The notes: generated by a model from the letters alone, not told the origin. Positions 1-8,509 are shown, numbered from the stretch's first letter. The stretch is DNA of 64,000 nucleotides from Faecalibacterium sp. (GCA_029264955.1 JARHYC010000010.1:1-64000), one strand, 5' to 3'. Translations and numbers: made by a program.

Positions 1-83
1 TGGTGCGAAGGAGGGGATTTGAACCCCCAAGGTTACCCACACGCACCTCAAACGTGCGCGTCTGCCGATTCCGCCACCTTCGC
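1..83 (-). tRNA. tRNA-Leu(GAG)
   Basis: Read on the minus strand, the sequence starts GCGAAGG, carries the Leu-type D-loop GGCGGAATCGGCAGAC, an anticodon stem CACGT/GCGTG with loop TTGAGGT (anticodon GAG), a long variable arm, a T-loop GGTTCAAATCC, and ends CCTTCGC with an encoded ACCA. The acceptor stem pairs fully. The long variable arm and the D-loop fit class II tRNA-Leu. It has its own promoter just upstream. Confidence 0.95.
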
Positions 84-120
84 ATATTGACAAAGCGGAC
101 CTTTGTAAAGCTACCTTAGT

Positions 121-149
121 ATAATACCATGTTAGCACAGTCAGGTCAA
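121..149 (-). promoter_or_regulatory. sigma-A promoter of tRNA-Leu
   Basis: On the minus strand a -35 box TTGACC and a -10 box TATTAT are separated by exactly 17 bases, about 40 bases upstream of the mature tRNA 5' end. Confidence 0.7.
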
Positions 150-225
150 GCATTTTTCATATATTCTCTGCCTGGAGCATAGACTTTCTACAAAATCATT
201 GAATATTGCAGGAGGGAAACCAAAT

Positions 226-1047
226 ATGCAAACGCAAGAAAACACAAAATCCAAACGCAGCTTTTGCCTTTGGCTGGCTGCCCTTTCCGCTGTGATGGTG
301 TTTGGCTGGTCCGTTACCAAACCTGCTGCCATTGGCTGCAATCAATCTGAGCTAACAACTATCCCAGATGCAGAATTTGTTCCACAGGCAGTTGCCGCGG
401 CGCAGCAAGGAGACCCTGAAAAACTGGTATGTCTGACGTTTGACGATGGTCCAAGCAAAAACACGCCCAAAGTCTTGGATATCCTTGCCGAAAAAAAAGT
501 ACCTGCCACTTTTTTTGTTATCGCCGCGGAAAACAACGAGAAATTTCTGCCTATAATCGCAGACGAAGTTGCCGCCGGACACCAGATCGCACTTCATTCC
601 GCATCTCACGAGTACAAAGAAATCTATCAAAGTCCTACTGCTTTTTGGAAAGATATCGACTTGTTAAAAGAAAAAATCAGTCCTTATGTAAATGCGGACC
701 AGCTTACCTGCCTGCGTTTTCCCGGTGGCAGCACTAACACAGTCAGCCACAAATACGGTGGAAGCGACATTATGAAAATCTTAAAGAAACAAGCAGAAGA
801 AAAAGGATATCATTGGATTGATTGGAATGTTTGCGCAGGCGATGCTGTTGGCGGTCATCCTTCTGCGAACAAGCTTTATAACAATGTTATCCGCGAAGCA
901 AGCGGCCAGTCCGTCTGTGTAGTATTGATGCATGACACTGCCGCAACAAACACTACCATTGAAGCGCTACCAGATATCATCGACTGGTTTCAAAGCGAAG
1001 GGTATCGTTTCTGCACCGTTGAAGATATGCTGGCTGCCCAACCGTAA
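226..1047 (+). CDS. polysaccharide deacetylase (NodB homology, PdaA-like)
   Basis: This predicted 273-residue protein removes acetyl groups from a cell-wall or surface polysaccharide. The NodB metal-site motifs are visible: TFDDGPS at about residues 71-77, H124-S-x-S-H128, and RFPGG near 164-168. A hydrophobic segment at about 13-32 acts as signal or anchor, so the enzyme works outside the membrane. The start at 226 is chosen because GGAGGG lies 9 bases before it; the earlier in-frame ATG at 199 has no ribosome site. The family includes peptidoglycan N-acetylmuramic acid and N-acetylglucosamine deacetylases, and the exact substrate cannot be told. It stands alone and ends at a bidirectional terminator. 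Confidence 0.88.
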   Translation: MQTQENTKSKRSFCLWLAALSAVMVFGWSVTKPAAIGCNQSELTTIPDAEFVPQAVAAAQQGDPEKLVCLTFDDGPSKNTPKVLDILAEKKVPATFFVIAAENNEKFLPIIADEVAAGHQIALHSASHEYKEIYQSPTAFWKDIDLLKEKISPYVNADQLTCLRFPGGSTNTVSHKYGGSDIMKILKKQAEEKGYHWIDWNVCAGDAVGGHPSANKLYNNVIREASGQSVCVVLMHDTAATNTTIEALPDIIDWFQSEGYRFCTVEDMLAAQP

Positions 1048-1061
1048 CTCCCTTTTTTCAC

Positions 1062-1101
1062 AAAAACTCCCCGACAGCAATAACGCCGCCGGGGAGTTTT
1101 T
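1062..1101. terminator. bidirectional terminator
   Basis: Inverted repeat AAAAACTCCCCG / CGGGGAGTTTTT with a 16-base loop lies between two convergent genes, so it can stop transcription from both sides. Confidence 0.85.
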
Positions 1102-1111
1102 CTCTAAATAT

Positions 1112-2206
1112 TCAGGCGCTCAAGCGCAGTGGATTCGTTTCCGTTTCCAGCGCGCGCGTCAGGTAATCCACATTGATTCGTCCCGCCAAGATGCGGCTCT
1201 TTTCCGCCAGCTCCAGGGTCAAGCGTGCATACACGCGGTCACCGCCATGATAACCGTCCACATATTCATCATCACGAGTCTGCGACATATTCGTAAAGTC
1301 AAACAGCTCAAATCCGTAAGACTGCATCAGCTCTCCCAATACATCCGGCAGCTTGTTTAGATAGCCGTATTTGCCGCTTTCCATCATACGATTATATACG
1401 CTGGGCGCATAAGGAGGAAGCACCCCTACTACCTGAATTTCATGTTCTTTGCAGAAATCTAACAGATTTTTGATTTCCTCCACCGCCGGTTCATATACTT
1501 CGTCTGCCCACTCAAAGCGCTCCGTACCACGGATAATTCGATCAAAGCTGTCGTGGAATCCCACATCGGTTCCCCGCTCGGGATGATCCATCAAATTCCC
1601 ATAGCAATAGCTGCCGTCGGCATAGAAGCCGCTGCCACGACCAACCGCTGCGATTCCGTAGGTGTTCGGCTGCGGGAAAAAAGCATCCCGCAAGCTGTAT
1701 TTTCCGATTGCCCAGTCTTTGATGACGCGCAGCAGTGCATCCGACCCATTAAATTCATAGTGTTCATAGCCTAACGTGGGCCAGGCTTCTTTGGGTGACC
1801 AGCCATCTTGGAAATAATACTGGTCCAACACCAGAATCAGCGTATCCGGCAGGGATTCCGGCGAAATATTCTCTAAAAAGAAACGGTACTCATGCGCAAA
1901 GTTTGCACCGCCCCCCGCATTATAAAAACTAGGCTGGGTAAAGAACCGGGAAGAAAACTGCATACTGCGGCTGCTGCCCAAAACCAGCAAATCTGCTGCC
2001 TTACCATCCGCCACCAGATGTTTATAGTACTGACGGTTATCCCGATAAGCAAGACCCAAAAACGCCGGTTCACCGGCAATGACACGCTGTGCAATTTCTT
2101 CTTCAGTGCGCCATTCGCCACTTTGATAGACTACAAAGCCGAATGTTCCCATCACCAACAGCACCGGCGCCAAAAAAAGCAATATACTCGCTACAAATTT
2201 TTTCAT
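1112..2206 (-). CDS. SGNH-like membrane-anchored protein, partner of the MBOAT acyltransferase
   Basis: Predicted 364 residues with one N-terminal membrane segment (about 5-27) and a large outside domain. The domain shows a block-I-like GSSRS at 77-81 (LVLGSSRSM) and a late D-G-Y-H motif, the arrangement seen in SGNH/DltD-like proteins that finish polymer O-acylation. It lies 15 bases after the MBOAT gene on the same strand, and an AGGGG ribosome site precedes its ATG. By context it probably transfers acyl groups passed out by the MBOAT protein to a surface polymer. Family assignment is moderate; the acceptor is unknown. Confidence 0.7.
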   Translation of the reverse strand: MKKFVASILLFLAPVLLVMGTFGFVVYQSGEWRTEEEIAQRVIAGEPAFLGLAYRDNRQYYKHLVADGKAADLLVLGSSRSMQFSSRFFTQPSFYNAGGGANFAHEYRFFLENISPESLPDTLILVLDQYYFQDGWSPKEAWPTLGYEHYEFNGSDALLRVIKDWAIGKYSLRDAFFPQPNTYGIAAVGRGSGFYADGSYCYGNLMDHPERGTDVGFHDSFDRIIRGTERFEWADEVYEPAVEEIKNLLDFCKEHEIQVVGVLPPYAPSVYNRMMESGKYGYLNKLPDVLGELMQSYGFELFDFTNMSQTRDDEYVDGYHGGDRVYARLTLELAEKSRILAGRINVDYLTRALETETNPLRLSA

Positions 2207-2221
2207 ACGGTCCCCTTTTGA

Positions 2222-3643
2222 TTAAAACGCAAAGTACACGCCGGGCAGGCTTGCGCCTTCGCCCCAGAACAGTACACTGAACACACACAGGTAACAGAAT
2301 ACCACCCGCACCCAGGGACGCAGACCTGCTGCCCATGCGCCAAAGCCTTCCTTGCGGCAGAGCCAATCCACCAGTGCCGCAATGACAAATGCACTGCCGC
2401 GCAACAGCAAAATTTTTGGCGTAAAGCCCAGTAAAATGATACTTTCTTTAATATACTGTATCGACAGCGGCATTGGCACAAACATCTGCCGTGCAAGTTC
2501 TGCCGCATGGGATACGGTTCCTGCATAGAAGAAAAACCAGCCCGTCACCACCAGCAGCATGGTAAATGCCCAGCCCAACACATGCCGAACCGGTCCGGCG
2601 GCCAAACGTGGCGTTTTAGACCAGAACCATTCTCTGCTTTTATATGTTGCGCGCCCAATCAGCAGACATACACCATGCAGAGCACCCCAAACCAAAAAGC
2701 CGCTGGTTGCGCCATGCCAAATGCCGGACAGCAAAAAGGTTCCCATTGTGGACACAATCAGTAAGAGTATCCCATTGCGGCTTCCACCCAGTGAAAAATA
2801 CACATATTCCCGCAAAAAGTTGGACAAACTGATATGCCAGCGATGCCAGAAATCGCCCAGCGAAGCAGCATAATATGGGCTACGGAAATTTTCTGCGCAG
2901 GGCAAGCCTAAAAGCTCGCCCAAACCGATCGCCAGCTGAGAATACGCCGCAAAATCAAAATACAGGTACAGGCTGTATGTGATCAGACTCCACAACATAC
3001 TCAACGGATAATAGCGTTCCGGCGAAACCAAAGCGCCTTGATAGCCTGCCAGCGGATCTGCCAGACATTTCTTCATAAACAGTGCCCAACAAATGCGGGT
3101 ACATCCAGAGTATGCCAGCTTTTCGTTCAGTTTTTTGGAAATCTGCTCCAGCGCAGCAAAGAAAGGCTGCGGCCGCTGAATCGGGCCCATTGCCAGCTGT
3201 GGGAAAAAACCAATATACGCAAAGTAAGCTGCCACGTTCTGGATCGGCTGCTGTTTTCCTTTGTACACGTCGATGACATAACTCAGCGACTTAAAAGTGT
3301 AAAAGCTCAAGCCCAGCGGTGCCAATAATTTTGCAAACATTCCCGCCCAAGTGAAATGCGGCGATAAAAGCGGTAGATATTTATATCCTGCCAATGGAAG
3401 CAACAATAAAATCGCGCCGATCCAGACACCTACACGCGTAGGTTTTTTCGCGAGGAACTTTCCTACCAGCCAGCCGATGGCTGTGATTACCAACAGAAGA
3501 ACTGCCACGCGCGCCCCCAGCGCAAAAGCAAAACCAAGGTTCACCAGCGCCAGAACCAGTGAGCGATATTTTATCGGCGCAAACCACCAAAGAAAGAATA
3601 CACAAGAAAAAAAAGCCGCAAATGACAGCGTGAAAAAACTCAT
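2222..3643 (-). CDS. MBOAT family membrane O-acyltransferase (AlgI/DltB/PatA-like)
   Basis: Predicted 473-residue polytopic membrane protein. The MBOAT signature is clear: DFWHRWHIS at 264-272 and SGIWHGA at 306-312, with the catalytic His at about 310. The length matches AlgI-type enzymes, which move acyl groups across the membrane onto polysaccharides. AAGGAG lies 9 bases before the ATG and a 17-base-spaced promoter lies further upstream. The next gene encodes an SGNH-like partner, a pairing known for alginate, peptidoglycan and teichoic acid acylation. No dltA or dltC is present here, so D-alanylation is not indicated. Confidence 0.9.
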   Translation of the reverse strand: MSFFTLSFAAFFSCVFFLWWFAPIKYRSLVLALVNLGFAFALGARVAVLLLVITAIGWLVGKFLAKKPTRVGVWIGAILLLLPLAGYKYLPLLSPHFTWAGMFAKLLAPLGLSFYTFKSLSYVIDVYKGKQQPIQNVAAYFAYIGFFPQLAMGPIQRPQPFFAALEQISKKLNEKLAYSGCTRICWALFMKKCLADPLAGYQGALVSPERYYPLSMLWSLITYSLYLYFDFAAYSQLAIGLGELLGLPCAENFRSPYYAASLGDFWHRWHISLSNFLREYVYFSLGGSRNGILLLIVSTMGTFLLSGIWHGATSGFLVWGALHGVCLLIGRATYKSREWFWSKTPRLAAGPVRHVLGWAFTMLLVVTGWFFFYAGTVSHAAELARQMFVPMPLSIQYIKESIILLGFTPKILLLRGSAFVIAALVDWLCRKEGFGAWAAGLRPWVRVVFCYLCVFSVLFWGEGASLPGVYFAF

Positions 3644-3697
3644 ATCTGTTCTCCTTGATCAAAAGGCTTTTCATTTGTGGGAAAAGCATATGCAATA

Positions 3698-3726
3698 ATT
3701 GTATCATTGGCGAAATTGTATTGCAA
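3698..3726 (-). promoter_or_regulatory. promoter of the MBOAT/SGNH operon
   Basis: On the minus strand TTGCAA and TACAAT are separated by 17 bases, about 55 bases before the MBOAT ATG. The 395-base gap 3644-4038 holds this promoter, the divergent pepF promoter, and otherwise only AT-rich sequence with no gene I can support. Confidence 0.65.
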
Positions 3727-3975
3727 GCAAAAGCAGATGCTTTCTCTCGTTTGCAGTTACTGCGACCTTCGGGAAAAGAATTCTGAAAAATATTTTCTTT
3801 TATTTTTCTCCCCTTTCCCAGCAAAAAAGTGAAACCCGTATTCTTTCATTCAATAAATTTCAACATTACGAATATTCTTTCTTTTGCAGAAGCATATTGC
3901 CCCTGTTATATTCTCTGTATTTTAGGTTCTGCTGCTATTTTCTGCGTGTAAATCATACATTTTTCTAGGAATTGA

Positions 3976-4003
3976 TTCCAAAATCAAAAAAATGTAGTAT
4001 AAT
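3976..4003 (+). promoter_or_regulatory. pepF: promoter of pepF
   Basis: A perfect TATAAT at 3998-4003 is preceded by a weak -35 (TTCCAA, 16-base spacing). It sits about 35 bases before the pepF ATG. Confidence 0.5.
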
Positions 4004-4038
4004 AAACAAAACTATACAATTTTACAGGAGGACCGCTT

Positions 4039-5850
4039 ATGCAGAACACGAATCTTTTGAAACGCGATCAGGTGCCCGTAGAAAATACTTGGGACTTGAC
4101 TGATATTTTCCCCAGCGACGAAGCTTGGACCTCAGAAAATGAAGCCCTGAAGTCCATGCCTGAAAAGTTTGCCGTCTATCAGGGTAAACTGGGTGAAAGT
4201 GCAGAAACCCTGCTGGCTTTCTTTCAGCTGGAGGATGAAGCCTCTCTGCGTCTGTCCAAGCTGCACGGCTATGCAAGCTGCAAGAGCGACCAGGACACTG
4301 GTAACAGCTTCTATCAGGATATGCGCGGCAAGGCTATGGGCACTATGGTTGCTATTTCCAGCGCAACCGCTTTTGCATCTTCTGAAATCATGGCAATCCA
4401 GGAGGACAAGCTGAACAGTTTCTATGCACAGCAGCCCGCTCTGGAAGAATATCGCCGCAGCATTTACCAGATTCGCCGCCGTAAAGAGCATATCCTCTCC
4501 CCTGCGGAAGAGGCTCTGCTGGCATCTGCTGGTGAAATGGCAGATGCCCCCGGCAATATCTCCAGCATTTTCTCCAATGCAGATTTGAAATTCCCCGATG
4601 TAATGGACGGAACAGGTGAAGTGCATCCGCTGACCGATGTTTCTTTTGTTCCCACGCTGGAAAGCACGGACCGTGTGCTGCGCTGCAATGCCTTTAACAC
4701 CTATTACAAAACGCTGGGGCAGTTCCGTAACACTGCTGCTGCCGCATTGGATGCACAGTTCAAGCAGCTGCGCTTCTTTGCAAATGCTCGTAAGTATAAC
4801 AGCACGCTGGAAGCTGCACTGGATGCAACCGAAGTACCCACAGAGGTTTACACCAACCTGCTGGAAGCTGTCCACAACAATCTGGACAAGATGTACCGTT
4901 ACGTTGCACTGCGCAAGAAGATGATGCACGTTGACGAACTACATATGTACGATGTATATACCCCCATCGTAGCAGATGCTGCTTCTGATATTCCCTTTGA
5001 GGAAGCAAAGAACACCGTTCTGGACGCACTTGCCGTTCTGGGTAAGGACTACACCGACGTACTGAAAGAAGGTTTTAACAACCGCTGGATCGACGTTTAC
5101 CCCAACGAGGGTAAGCGTGGCGGTGCTTACTGCTCCGGCAGTGGTTATCCCCATCCGTATGTTCTGCTGAATCAGAAGGACACCCTGGACAGTATGTTCA
5201 CGCTGGCGCACGAAATGGGTCATGCAATGCACAGCTATCACAGCTGCAAATATCAGCCTATCAGCCAGAGCGAATATGTCATCTTTGTTGCAGAAGTTGC
5301 TTCTACCTGCAACGAAGTGCTGCTGATGCGCTACCTGCTGGGCAAGACCACCGACAAGAAAGAGCGCGCTTATCTGATCAACCACTTCCTGGATAAGTTC
5401 AAGGGCACCATTTATCGCCAGGCTATGTTCGCTGAGTTCGAGCTGGAGATGGGCCGTATGTCCGAGCAGGGTCAGACCCTGACTGCTGAGGCTCTGTGCC
5501 AGAAGTATCTGGAGCTGAACAAGCTGTACTTTGGACCTGACATGGTTTCCGACGACGGTATTGCTATGGAGTGGGCACGCATCCCCCACTTCTACTACAA
5601 CTACTATGTATTCCAGTACGCAACCGGTTTCTCCGCTGCGGTTGCAATCGCAAACCGCATCCTGAACGAGGGCGAGCCTGCTGTCAAGGACTACAAGAAG
5701 TTCCTGTCCGGCGGCGGCAGTACCGACCCCATTTCTCTGCTGAAGCTGGCTGGTGTAGATATGAGCAGTCCCGAACCCGTCAACTCTGCACTGGCACTGT
5801 TTGGCGAACTGGTGGACGAGTTGGAAAAGATCGTTGCAGACGAACTGTAA
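4039..5850 (+). CDS. pepF: oligoendopeptidase F (M3B metallopeptidase)
   Basis: Predicted 603-residue cytoplasmic zinc peptidase that cleaves short peptides, normally for amino-acid recycling. The zinc motif HEMGH falls at about residues 391-395, followed by the downstream Glu-bearing helix expected in M3 enzymes. Length is typical of PepF (about 600). AGGAGG lies 7 bases before the ATG. No signal peptide is seen. It has its own promoter and a strong terminator directly after, so it is probably a single-gene unit. Confidence 0.95.
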   Translation: MQNTNLLKRDQVPVENTWDLTDIFPSDEAWTSENEALKSMPEKFAVYQGKLGESAETLLAFFQLEDEASLRLSKLHGYASCKSDQDTGNSFYQDMRGKAMGTMVAISSATAFASSEIMAIQEDKLNSFYAQQPALEEYRRSIYQIRRRKEHILSPAEEALLASAGEMADAPGNISSIFSNADLKFPDVMDGTGEVHPLTDVSFVPTLESTDRVLRCNAFNTYYKTLGQFRNTAAAALDAQFKQLRFFANARKYNSTLEAALDATEVPTEVYTNLLEAVHNNLDKMYRYVALRKKMMHVDELHMYDVYTPIVADAASDIPFEEAKNTVLDALAVLGKDYTDVLKEGFNNRWIDVYPNEGKRGGAYCSGSGYPHPYVLLNQKDTLDSMFTLAHEMGHAMHSYHSCKYQPISQSEYVIFVAEVASTCNEVLLMRYLLGKTTDKKERAYLINHFLDKFKGTIYRQAMFAEFELEMGRMSEQGQTLTAEALCQKYLELNKLYFGPDMVSDDGIAMEWARIPHFYYNYYVFQYATGFSAAVAIANRILNEGEPAVKDYKKFLSGGGSTDPISLLKLAGVDMSSPEPVNSALALFGELVDELEKIVADEL

Positions 5851-5881
5851 TTTTTTACTGTCCGGCACACCATAAATGAAT

Positions 5882-5921
5882 GAGCCGCCGGGCAGAGTAA
5901 AACTCTGTTCGGCGGCTTTTT
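5882..5921 (+). terminator. intrinsic terminator after pepF
   Basis: Stem GAGCCGCC.../...GGCGGCT with internal CAGAG/CTCTG pairing is followed by TTTTT. Confidence 0.85.
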
Positions 5922-5949
5922 ATCACCTTTATTACAAGGAGGGCACCCC

Positions 5950-6303
5950 ATGGAAATGAAAGATATCATGCAGCAGCAGGTCTTTGCCGTAGTCGGCGAC
6001 ACCCTGAACCCGGAAAAATATGCTTGCACCATTAAAAATCGGATGCAGGGTGCTGGCTATACAGTACACGCTGTCGGTAAGGAACTGCCTTCCCTGAATG
6101 ACGTACCCGATGAAATTGATGTGATTGACCTGTGTATCCATCCGGTCAAAGGCCTGAAGCTGATGCAGGAATGCAAAAAGTCTTTTCGCTGCATCGTGAT
6201 TCAACCCGGCGCGGAGAGCCCGGAACTGCTGGCATATCTGGACGAAAACCATCTGCCCTACCTGCACGGATGCCTACTGAAAGGCTTGGACGCATACCGC
6301 TGA
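5950..6303 (+). CDS. CoA-binding (Rossmann) domain protein
   Basis: Predicted 117 residues, one CoA_binding_2 domain. It opens with a beta strand and glycine turn (FAVVGDTLNP at about 11-20), then VIDLCIHP and a C-terminal QPGAESPELLAYL stretch, as in YccU/YneT-type proteins. These bind CoA or a similar nucleotide and have no agreed function. It is shorter than the usual 135-140 residues, and a coding-like stretch continues past its stop in another frame (see 6294-6422). AAGGAGG precedes the ATG by 8 bases. It is probably cotranscribed with the downstream GNAT gene. Confidence 0.75.
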   Translation: MEMKDIMQQQVFAVVGDTLNPEKYACTIKNRMQGAGYTVHAVGKELPSLNDVPDEIDVIDLCIHPVKGLKLMQECKKSFRCIVIQPGAESPELLAYLDENHLPYLHGCLLKGLDAYR

Positions 6304-6422
6304 TTGAACAGCCAGACGAACCATCGTGTATTTCTGCAAATCCATTTCAGATATATGAATCCATTTATCGTGAAACGCATTCTATGGAGGAAGCGATTAT
6401 GCGATTACGCAAGGAAAAGTAA
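6294..6422 (+). other. coding-like tail in a shifted frame after the CoA-binding gene
   Basis: From about 6294 to the stop at 6422 a frame other than that of the upstream gene reads as ordinary protein (IEQPDEPS..., then SMEEAIMRLRKEK, an amphipathic helix). There is no ATG before 6384 in that frame and no good ribosome site. It may be the detached C-terminus of the CoA-binding protein after a one-base frameshift, a small gene with a rare start, or chance. Confidence 0.3.
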
Positions 6423-6454
6423 CATTCTGCTTTTATCAAACGGAGGTTACGAAT

Positions 6455-6859
6455 ATGGAAATCCGAGAATACACCACCTATCACGAAGAAGAAATCCTGC
6501 ATTTGTATGCCAGCGTGGGCTGGACTGCCTATACTGAAAATCCCACAGCGCTGCAAAAGGGCTTTGCAAACTCTCTGCTGACCTTGGCAGCTTACGACAA
6601 GGATGAACTGTTGGGAATTATCCGAACTGTCGGCGATGGATATACTGTCGTATTTATTCAGGACATTCTGGTTTTCCCCGCACATCAACGCAAAGGAATT
6701 GGTTCTGTACTGATACAAGCTATTCTTGCACGATTCCAAAATGTGCGCCAGATCGAGCTGGCTACCGATAACACCCCCAAAACAATCGCCTTTTATGAAT
6801 CCCAAGGCTTTGCACAAATGAGCAAGATTGGGTGCTGCGGATTTATGAAAATGCCCTAA
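6455..6859 (+). CDS. GNAT family N-acetyltransferase
   Basis: Predicted 134 residues, one GNAT fold. The acetyl-CoA loop is visible as HQRKGIGSVLI in the C-terminal half, preceded by the strand FIQDILVFP and followed by a LATDN/FYESQGF segment typical of the family. The acceptor is unknown. A GGAGG ribosome site lies about 8 bases before the ATG. It follows the CoA-binding gene on the same strand and ends before a bidirectional hairpin. Confidence 0.87.
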   Translation: MEIREYTTYHEEEILHLYASVGWTAYTENPTALQKGFANSLLTLAAYDKDELLGIIRTVGDGYTVVFIQDILVFPAHQRKGIGSVLIQAILARFQNVRQIELATDNTPKTIAFYESQGFAQMSKIGCCGFMKMP

Positions 6860-7005
6860 AACACTTTTTCCGGATAACCAATGTTTTTCCCCTCACGTTG
6901 GATTCCGTAAATTGACGTTATTCTGTTTCACAGATAGGAGTCCCACGCGCATCAATTAGAAATATCTGACGGATGAATCTTACGTTTTTGTGATTTACGC
7001 ATATT

Positions 7006-7043
7006 AAAAAGAGGTACCTGCTATCACAGCAGGCGCCTCTTTT
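7006..7043. terminator. bidirectional terminator
   Basis: AAAAGAGG...CCTGC / GCAGG...CCTCTTTT stem lies between convergent genes. The remaining bases of the 263-base gap 6860-7122 show nothing I can name. Confidence 0.85.
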
Positions 7044-7122
7044 CTGATTCATAAGAGTGTGTTACTTTTTGATGAAACACATTCTATCTGTCAGCGCAAA
7101 AAGTCTATCTGAATGACAGCAT

Positions 7123-8289
7123 TCACTTTCTCAGCTTAATCCGAATAAATATGGCCACACCAAAGCAGGCGCTAATCATAGCTAGCACACCCCAGAAGCC
7201 GATACCGGTATGATCCCCTGTTTTAGGAGAATTCGGGGTTTGTGTTGGCTTTGGCATACAGGTTGGTTTTGGCGTCGGCGTATGAATTGGCTTGCTGGTT
7301 GGTTTTACCGTGGGTTTACAGGTCGGCGCTGCCGTTGGCGTGCAGGTCGGCGTTGCCGTTGGCGTGCAGGTCGGCGTTGCCGTTGGCGTGCAGGTCGGCA
7401 ATTCTACAAAGATATCCTTAGTTGCCGTAATTTCACTGCTTGCATCTGTCACACCTGCCATGCTCTGAGAACGCTGTCTGCCCCCTTCGGGATAATAGCA
7501 GTATACGTCTTCACCTAAAGACTGTATTCCTGATACGGTAATGGTAATCGGCACGCCTGGATTTTGGATTACCACATGAGAAAGCCCCTCTGCGTCCTTT
7601 CCTTCAGAAATAACGGTTACAGTCGGATTGATCCCATAGTCTAACTGAATTTCTGTACCATCTGCATTCAAAGTATCCGCATTGTAAGTGATATCAATGG
7701 TATCTCCGTCTACTGTATATGCAATAATGATATTGGCAACTTCCGTTGTGGGGGTACTGCCGGGCAAAGTCAAATACCAGTCGCGTAAATCCGCTGTTCG
7801 CTTAACATCCCCATAATCAGGCCAAACGTACGGCTCATAGTCTTTTTTATTCGAGTAATGCCAGATGGCAAGTTGTGCAGCAGTGATTGCCTCTTCTTTA
7901 TTGTAGATATTCTTGTTGGATCTTTGCCGCAGCTCCTCCAAAGTAATATAGGGATAACTGTTGGTTAGAATCGCACGAATTTTTTCTGCATTCTCTTTGC
8001 TGATGTATTTACAGACATCCATCTGTTCTATGGTGTATTTGCTCTTTTGGGCTAAATCCACCTCTACATCCACACAATAGGCTGTATAAACATTCCCGTC
8101 TTCATCCTGCAAAGACAAGGTTGCCGTTTGTACGTTGTGACTATTTCCGCTCGATGCCTGGTAGCCCATTTCATCAACGCCCACCCAGGTAAGTCTATTA
8201 CCATCTGCCAAGGATACCGTATTGAACAAGAACACGCCCATTAGCAAGCTCAGAAACACGCACACACATATTTTGAATCGAATGCGCAA
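7123..8289 (-). CDS. thioester-domain (TED) surface protein with Thr/Pro/Cys stalk and sortase-type anchor
   Basis: Predicted 388-residue wall-anchored protein. A signal peptide covers about 1-28. The N-terminal region looks like a thioester domain: Cys72 in YTAYCVD and Gln139 in AAQLAIW are the pair that would form an internal Cys-Gln thioester, used by known TED adhesins to bind host surfaces covalently. A Thr/Pro stalk (298-352) follows, with Cys at 300, 308, 316, 324 and 344. The C-terminus has SPKTGD (354-359), a membrane segment and a basic tail, a sorting signal with Ser in place of Leu. Start is TTG, with GGGAGGG about 8 bases upstream. No sortase gene is nearby. The thioester itself is inferred from motif and position. 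Confidence 0.78.
   Translation of the reverse strand: MRIRFKICVCVFLSLLMGVFLFNTVSLADGNRLTWVGVDEMGYQASSGNSHNVQTATLSLQDEDGNVYTAYCVDVEVDLAQKSKYTIEQMDVCKYISKENAEKIRAILTNSYPYITLEELRQRSNKNIYNKEEAITAAQLAIWHYSNKKDYEPYVWPDYGDVKRTADLRDWYLTLPGSTPTTEVANIIIAYTVDGDTIDITYNADTLNADGTEIQLDYGINPTVTVISEGKDAEGLSHVVIQNPGVPITITVSGIQSLGEDVYCYYPEGGRQRSQSMAGVTDASSEITATKDIFVELPTCTPTATPTCTPTATPTCTPTAAPTCKPTVKPTSKPIHTPTPKPTCMPKPTQTPNSPKTGDHTGIGFWGVLAMISACFGVAIFIRIKLRK
7321..7392 (-). repeat. three 24-bp tandem repeats in the TED stalk
   Basis: Units start at 7321, 7345 and 7369. The second and third are identical and the first differs at one base; a partial fourth follows. Each encodes eight residues of the TPTCTPTA type, so unit gain or loss keeps the frame. 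Confidence 0.9.
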
Positions 8290-8332
8290 GACACTCCCTC
8301 CCTAAACTATCGATTGATTACGCCCTTACGCC

Positions 8333-8360
8333 TTTATACTATGTAGGAAATAGCTGCAAA
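8333..8360 (-). promoter_or_regulatory. putative promoter of the TED gene
   Basis: Minus-strand TTTGCA and TATAAA are separated by 16 bases, about 45 bases before the TTG start. The match is moderate. Confidence 0.4.
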
Positions 8361-8441
8361 GTGTATCGTTTTAAGAAAGTTGTTGTCATGCGCGTCTATC
8401 GCTACGTTTCCCCCACAAACCCGATTTCATTTTACAAATGC

Positions 8442-8484
8442 AAAAGGACGCTGCCTAGCATTATACCAGACAGCGTCTTTTTTT
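8442..8484. terminator. terminator after rmuC
   Basis: AAAAGGACGCTG / CAGCGTCTTTTTTT inverted repeat. The U-run works best on the plus strand, but the minus copy also ends CGTCCTTTTG, which would serve rmuC. Confidence 0.7.
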
Positions 8485-8509
8485 ATCATATTTTATGAAT
8501 GCGCCGTAA

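Noticed and set aside
84..125. TTGACA (85-90) and TATAAT (118-123) on the plus strand before the deacetylase gene
   Set aside because: The spacing is about 27 bases, far too long for a sigma-A promoter.
3699..3968. Plus-strand frame in the gap before pepF
   Set aside because: It crosses the MBOAT promoter, is low-complexity Phe/Ser/Leu from AT-rich DNA, and has no ribosome site.
6304..6537. Plus-strand frame overlapping the GNAT start
   Set aside because: It runs through the GNAT ribosome site in another frame and its sequence is not protein-like.
7321..7400. Tandem repeat resembling a short CRISPR array
   Set aside because: There are no spacers; the units are head to tail and lie in frame within the stalk of a surface protein.
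8461..8475. TATAAT on the minus strand inside the hairpin before rmuC
   Set aside because: It lies in the loop of a terminator and has no -35 box at the right distance.
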